From the NCBI GenBank assembly GCA_014384665.1, contig JACNFI010000436.1, positions 1 to 9,343 of the forward strand: 9,343 nucleotides of DNA. Reading direction: 5' to 3'. The position numbers and the translations under genes were made by a program. This stretch comes from Candidatus Cloacimonadota bacterium (GTDB lineage Bacteria > Cloacimonadota > Cloacimonadia > JGIOTU-2). Of this stretch, positions 6,096-9,343 are shown one piece after another; position 1 is the first letter of the stretch; the number at the start of each line of letters is the position of its first letter. The notes beneath the pieces are model-generated. The model was not told the DNA's origin. It searched no databases and saw nothing but the letters and a program-made list of their open reading frames with translations.

Positions 6096-6698
6096 ATGAA
6101 ACTTGAAGAAATAGCTAATATAAAAACTGGATTAGTATTAGCTCGAAAAAAAGCTAATGAAAATGCAGTAGAAAAATATATGTATAAATTTATTACATTA
6201 AAAAGTATATCGAATTTTGGAAGTCTTGATACAAACTATTTTAATGAATTGAAAAGTAAAGAGAAACTATCACACGATTATCTTTCTCAAAAAGGAGATA
6301 TTATAATTAGAATAAGCGAACCATATACCGCAATTTACATAACTGATGAATTTTCAAATAAAATAATCCCTTCTTCCTTTTATATTATCAGACTTATAAA
6401 TAGAAATATTTTATCCGAATATCTCGCCTGGTATCTGAATAGTGAATGTGCTAAAAAACAATTTATGACACATAATATTAGCAGTACAGTAAATATAATA
6501 CAATCTTCATCTTTAAGACAAATGAAAATTCAAGTTCCAGATTTAGATAAACAGAAATTAATTGTTAATATTCAGAAACTATATTTAAAAGAAATAACTT
6601 TGCTGGATGAATTAAATATGGAAAAACAAAAAATCTATAAAATAGCTTTTAAAAAATATATTAAAAATAATTTTCAGGATTGCGTAGGGAGGAGATGA
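6096..6698 (+). CDS. hsdS: Type I restriction-modification specificity subunit, half-size (HsdS)
   Basis: The specificity subunit contacts the target DNA and directs the methyltransferase and restriction subunits. This protein is about 200 residues, half the usual 400 or so, with one target recognition domain and one helical spacer: MKLEEIANIKTGL at the start (typical TRD opening), KGDIIIRISEPYTAIYI in the middle, then LSEYLAWYLNSECAK, SSSLRQMKIQVPDLDKQKLIV and a C-terminal helix LYLKEITLLDELNMEKQKIY. Start choice: ATG at 6096 fits the family opening; in-frame ATGs at 6081 and 6054 add 5 or 14 residues, and the latter would precede the P2 start point. No start has a strong ribosome site. Half subunits of this kind can work as homodimers reading a palindromic bipartite site (known for truncated or split HsdS). 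Its codons are strikingly AT-rich compared with hsdM, in line with swapping of specificity genes. Stop TGA (6696-6698) overlaps the hsdM start by one base. Confidence 0.82.
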   Translation: MKLEEIANIKTGLVLARKKANENAVEKYMYKFITLKSISNFGSLDTNYFNELKSKEKLSHDYLSQKGDIIIRISEPYTAIYITDEFSNKIIPSSFYIIRLINRNILSEYLAWYLNSECAKKQFMTHNISSTVNIIQSSSLRQMKIQVPDLDKQKLIVNIQKLYLKEITLLDELNMEKQKIYKIAFKKYIKNNFQDCVGRR

Positions 6699-8218
6699 TG
6701 CCGGAAAATAAAAAGGATAAAATTAATTCTATTCTCTGGAAAGCCTGCGATACGTTTAGAGGAAAAATAGATTCTGCGATTTATAAAGATTACATCCTGG
6801 TAATGCTTTTTGTAAAATATCTTTCTGATACATATAAAGAACATTTAGCAGAATATTCGGATAAATATGCAGGCAATAAAGAAAGAGTAATAAGAGCATT
6901 ATCACGGGATAGATTCACACTCGATGAGAAATCATCTTTTGATTTTCTTTATGCAAAACGAAACGAAATTAATATCGGTGAAATTATTAACACAGCTCTG
7001 GAAAGAATTGAAGAAGATAATAAATCCAAACTTCGTGGCGTTTTCCATATTGATTATAATTCCGAAGTAGTTTTTGGAAAAACTAAAGAAAAAAATGCCA
7101 TGTTGAAACATTTATTGGAAGATTTCAATGAACTTGATTTGAAACCTTCAAAAATCGGAAATGCGGATATTATTGGAGATTCTTATGAATACCTGATAAA
7201 ACTATTCGCATCTGATGCCGGGAAAAAAGGTGGTGAATTTTTCACTCCTCCCGAAGTTTCCGAATTGATTGCCAAACTTGTAAAACCACAAGAAAATGAT
7301 CGGATTTATGACCCAACCTGCGGTTCCGGTTCGCTTCTACTGAAAACAGCAAAACAGGTCCCCAATAAAAAAGTGGCGATTTATGGACAGGAACGAAACG
7401 GACAAACCCATTCTTTGTGTTTAATGAATATGTTTTTGCACAAAGTTGACGATGCCAAGATCGAGTGGGGAGATACAATTGCCAATCCACTTCATCTCGT
7501 TGACGGAAATTTAATGAAATTCCAGGTGGAAGTTGCTAATCCACCTTTCTCTCTTGATAAATGGGCAATGGGATTTTCAGGAGATACCAATGATAAAAAA
7601 TTTAAAATGGAAAATGCTCTTGATACGCATAAAAGGTTCGGTTGGGGAGTTCCTCCCAGCTCAAAAGGTGATTATGCTTTTGTTCTACACATGCTTCATT
7701 CCCTTGCTCAAAATGGCAGAATGGGAATTGTGCTTCCACACGGAGTATTGTTTAGAGGTGCTTCCGAAGGTAGAATTAGAAAACAGATAATTGAACATAA
7801 CCTTTTAGATGCAGTTATCGGTCTTCCTGCTAATCTGTTTTATGGAGTTGGAATTCCGGTTACTATTCTTATTTTCAAAAGAAACAGAGAAAGAAGCGAT
7901 ATCCTTTTCATTGATGCCAGTGGTACTGAAAATTATGAAAAAGGAAAGAATCAAAACAGATTAAGAGAACAAGATATTGAAAAAATCGTGCAAACTTATG
8001 AAAATTACGAAACTACTGAAAAATACTCTTATGAAGCATCAACGGATGAAATTAAGGAAAACGAGTTTAACCTTAATATTCCTCGTTATGTGGATACTTT
8101 TGAAGAAGAAGAACCTGTCGATATGGACGAAGTGAAAGAAAACATTAAAAACATCAAAGCTGAAATTGTGGAAGTAGAAAAACAAATGGAAAAATATCTG
8201 GAAGAATTAGGATTATAA
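6698..8218 (+). CDS. hsdM: Type I restriction-modification DNA methyltransferase (HsdM)
   Basis: The modification subunit, which uses S-adenosylmethionine to methylate adenine N6 and combines with HsdS (and HsdR for cleavage). I placed the start at ATG 6698 (506 residues, MPENKKDKIN): GGAGG at 6688-6692 is 5 nt upstream, and the ATG overlaps the hsdS stop as TGATG. TTG 6680 and ATG 6695 are in-frame alternatives with poorer spacing. The order is an N-terminal helical HsdM domain (about 1-160), then EFFTPPEVSELIAKL, the SAM-binding motif DPTCGSGSLL starting at Asp205, the catalytic NPPF at Asn281-Phe284, and KGDYAFVLHMLHSL, GRMGIVLPHGVLFRG of the N6-adenine methyltransferase fold. The C-terminal 35 or so residues form a charged coiled-coil that usually contacts HsdS. 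All key residues are present, so it should be active. No matching hsdR is in the window. Confidence 0.96.
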   Translation: MPENKKDKINSILWKACDTFRGKIDSAIYKDYILVMLFVKYLSDTYKEHLAEYSDKYAGNKERVIRALSRDRFTLDEKSSFDFLYAKRNEINIGEIINTALERIEEDNKSKLRGVFHIDYNSEVVFGKTKEKNAMLKHLLEDFNELDLKPSKIGNADIIGDSYEYLIKLFASDAGKKGGEFFTPPEVSELIAKLVKPQENDRIYDPTCGSGSLLLKTAKQVPNKKVAIYGQERNGQTHSLCLMNMFLHKVDDAKIEWGDTIANPLHLVDGNLMKFQVEVANPPFSLDKWAMGFSGDTNDKKFKMENALDTHKRFGWGVPPSSKGDYAFVLHMLHSLAQNGRMGIVLPHGVLFRGASEGRIRKQIIEHNLLDAVIGLPANLFYGVGIPVTILIFKRNRERSDILFIDASGTENYEKGKNQNRLREQDIEKIVQTYENYETTEKYSYEASTDEIKENEFNLNIPRYVDTFEEEEPVDMDEVKENIKNIKAEIVEVEKQMEKYLEELGL

Positions 8219-8229
8219 AAGGATATATT

Positions 8230-9297
8230 ATGAACAATAATTTTATATTACCAAAATTACCACCAAAGGCAAACCTGGAAACAGTAAAAATTCTTAAGCA
8301 ATTAAGCAAATCAAATCGAGCACTGGCAGAATTGAAAGGAGTTTCCAAGACAATTCCAAATTCTGACATTCTCATTAATACTCTGGTTCTTCAGGAAGCC
8401 AAAGATAGTTCCGAAATTGAAAATATTATCACAACCCATGATGATCTTTATAAATCTGATATTGATATTGATGTTGCGAATGCTGCGGCTAAAGAAGTTA
8501 AGTTCTATACTGCTGCCCTAAAAAGAGGATTTGAATTAATAAAAAATCAAAACATCCTTACTACAAATCACATTATTGAAATTCAAAAAATTCTAGAACA
8601 AAATGATGCAGGTATTAGAACTCAATCAGGTACTGTTTTGAAAAATGATTCAACAGGTGAAATTATCTATACTCCACCGCAAAATTATAATGAGATATTA
8701 CAACTCCTGAAAAATCTGGAAAATTACATTAATGCAAATTATGACATCGATCCTCTCATTAAAATGGCTGTTATCCATTATCAGTTCGAAAGCATTCATC
8801 CATTCTATGATGGTAATGGCAGAACCGGTAGGATCATCAATATCCTCTACCCTATTTTAAATAAACTTCTCGATATACCAATTCTATATCTGAGTAAATA
8901 CATTATTCGAACAAAAACCGATTATTATAGATTGTTGCAGGAAATTAGAACAAAAAATAGCTGGGAAGAATGGACACTTTATATGCTGAAAGGTGTAGAA
9001 CAAACTTCTCTGCATACTATTGAACTGATAAATGAAATAAGCAACCTGATGACCGAAACCAAAACTAAACTGCAGACAAATCTTCCCAAAATTTATAGTA
9101 GAGACCTTTTGGATATACTCTTCCTGCATCCATATACAAAAATTGAATTTCTGGTGAGAAGTTTAAATATCCATCGTGAAACTTCATCTATCTATTTGAA
9201 AAACTTAGAGAATATCGGTATTTTAAAAAGCACTAAACTTGGAAGACAAAAATATTACATAAACACAAAGCTTTATGAATTACTTAAAAATAGCTGA
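8230..9297 (+). CDS. Fic-domain protein (AMP-transferase type) with C-terminal winged helix
   Basis: Fic proteins usually transfer AMP from ATP to a hydroxyl side chain of a target protein. The 355-residue protein has a Fic_N-type N-terminal region (about 1-90, beginning near LPKLPPKANLE), which contains SSEIEN (60-65), matching the inhibitory-helix motif (S/T)xxxE(G/N) with Glu64; this marks a class II, self-inhibited Fic. The core (about 100-230) holds the full catalytic motif HPFYDGNGRTGR (His190 to Arg201), so activity is expected once inhibition is relieved. A flap-like IIYTPPQNY precedes it. Residues 292-355 look like a winged helix-turn-helix (IEFLVRSLNIHRETSSIYLKNLENIGILK then a basic wing), as in the Shewanella SoFic architecture. 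AAAAGGA (8217-8223) lies 6 nt before the ATG, and the gap after hsdM is 11 nt. Target unknown; roles as toxin, regulator of the hsd operon, or bystander are all open. Confidence 0.92.
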   Translation: MNNNFILPKLPPKANLETVKILKQLSKSNRALAELKGVSKTIPNSDILINTLVLQEAKDSSEIENIITTHDDLYKSDIDIDVANAAAKEVKFYTAALKRGFELIKNQNILTTNHIIEIQKILEQNDAGIRTQSGTVLKNDSTGEIIYTPPQNYNEILQLLKNLENYINANYDIDPLIKMAVIHYQFESIHPFYDGNGRTGRIINILYPILNKLLDIPILYLSKYIIRTKTDYYRLLQEIRTKNSWEEWTLYMLKGVEQTSLHTIELINEISNLMTETKTKLQTNLPKIYSRDLLDILFLHPYTKIEFLVRSLNIHRETSSIYLKNLENIGILKSTKLGRQKYYINTKLYELLKNS

Positions 9298-9343
9298 AAT
9301 TCCGATATATCTTAATAACATGTCGGAAAAATCCCGAAATTCC
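9296..9343. repeat. Repeated motif after fic, cut by the window end
   Basis: GAAATTCC occurs at 9296-9303 and again at 9336-9343, 40 bp apart, the second running into the window edge. Between them TTCCGA (9300-9305) is inverted as TCGGAA (9323-9328), a 6-bp stem with a 17-nt loop. The first copy includes part of the fic stop codon. This could be the start of a short tandem repeat array or a hairpin between fic and the next gene; too little is visible to decide. No T-tract typical of a terminator follows. Confidence 0.4.

Noticed and set aside
7533..7790. An 85-codon plus-strand frame inside hsdM
   Set aside because: It is a shifted frame within the conserved methyltransferase core, whose motifs are intact in the main frame; no sign of an overlapping gene.
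6054..9297. A complete type I restriction system
   Set aside because: No HsdR (helicase-nuclease) gene is present in the window, so only the modification half plus Fic can be claimed.

Overview
The window looks like AT-rich chromosomal DNA from a bacterium outside the well-studied groups. The elongation factor P most resembles those of the Fibrobacteres-Chlorobi-Bacteroidetes side of the tree or of Cloacimonadota-like candidate phyla. This placement comes from recalled protein character and low G+C, not from a search, and is tentative.

Layout: (1) Bases 1-372 are a non-coding leader crowded with palindromic repeats (a REP-like hairpin at 5-42 and tandem small palindromes at 129-162), followed by a plausible promoter and ribosome binding site for efp. 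(2) Bases 373-5529 hold six same-strand, closely spaced housekeeping genes: elongation factor P, a zinc-ribbon Nudix hydrolase, an RdgB/HAM1 nucleotide-cleaning pyrophosphatase, a type I-alpha glutamine synthetase, ribonuclease Z, and a TPR lipoprotein. Gaps are short (8-78 nt), so they could be one transcript. (3) Bases 5530-6053 are a 524-nt gene-free junction. Its first half is very AT-rich; its second half holds an array of strong palindromes (5798-5956) and then a promoter region with two related 18-bp operator-like palindromes (6007-6024 and 6068-6085). (4) From about 6096 to 9297 lies a type I restriction-modification operon: a single-TRD (half-size) HsdS, a full-length HsdM, and a Fic-domain AMP-transferase-type protein with a built-in inhibitory motif and a C-terminal winged helix. 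No hsdR is in the window; it may lie to the right. (5) The last 46 bases carry a small inverted repeat and an 8-bp motif repeated at a 40-bp interval, cut by the window edge.

How it fits together: the left block serves translation, nucleotide-pool hygiene, nitrogen assimilation and tRNA maturation. The right block is an accessory defence module that appears to have been inserted next to it, with the palindrome array at the seam. hsdS and hsdM overlap by one base and fic follows after 11 nt, so the three are probably co-translated. The most interesting parts are the half-size specificity subunit placed first, the Fic protein inside the hsd operon, and the twin palindromes at the hsd promoter, which the winged-helix end of Fic (or another regulator) might bind.
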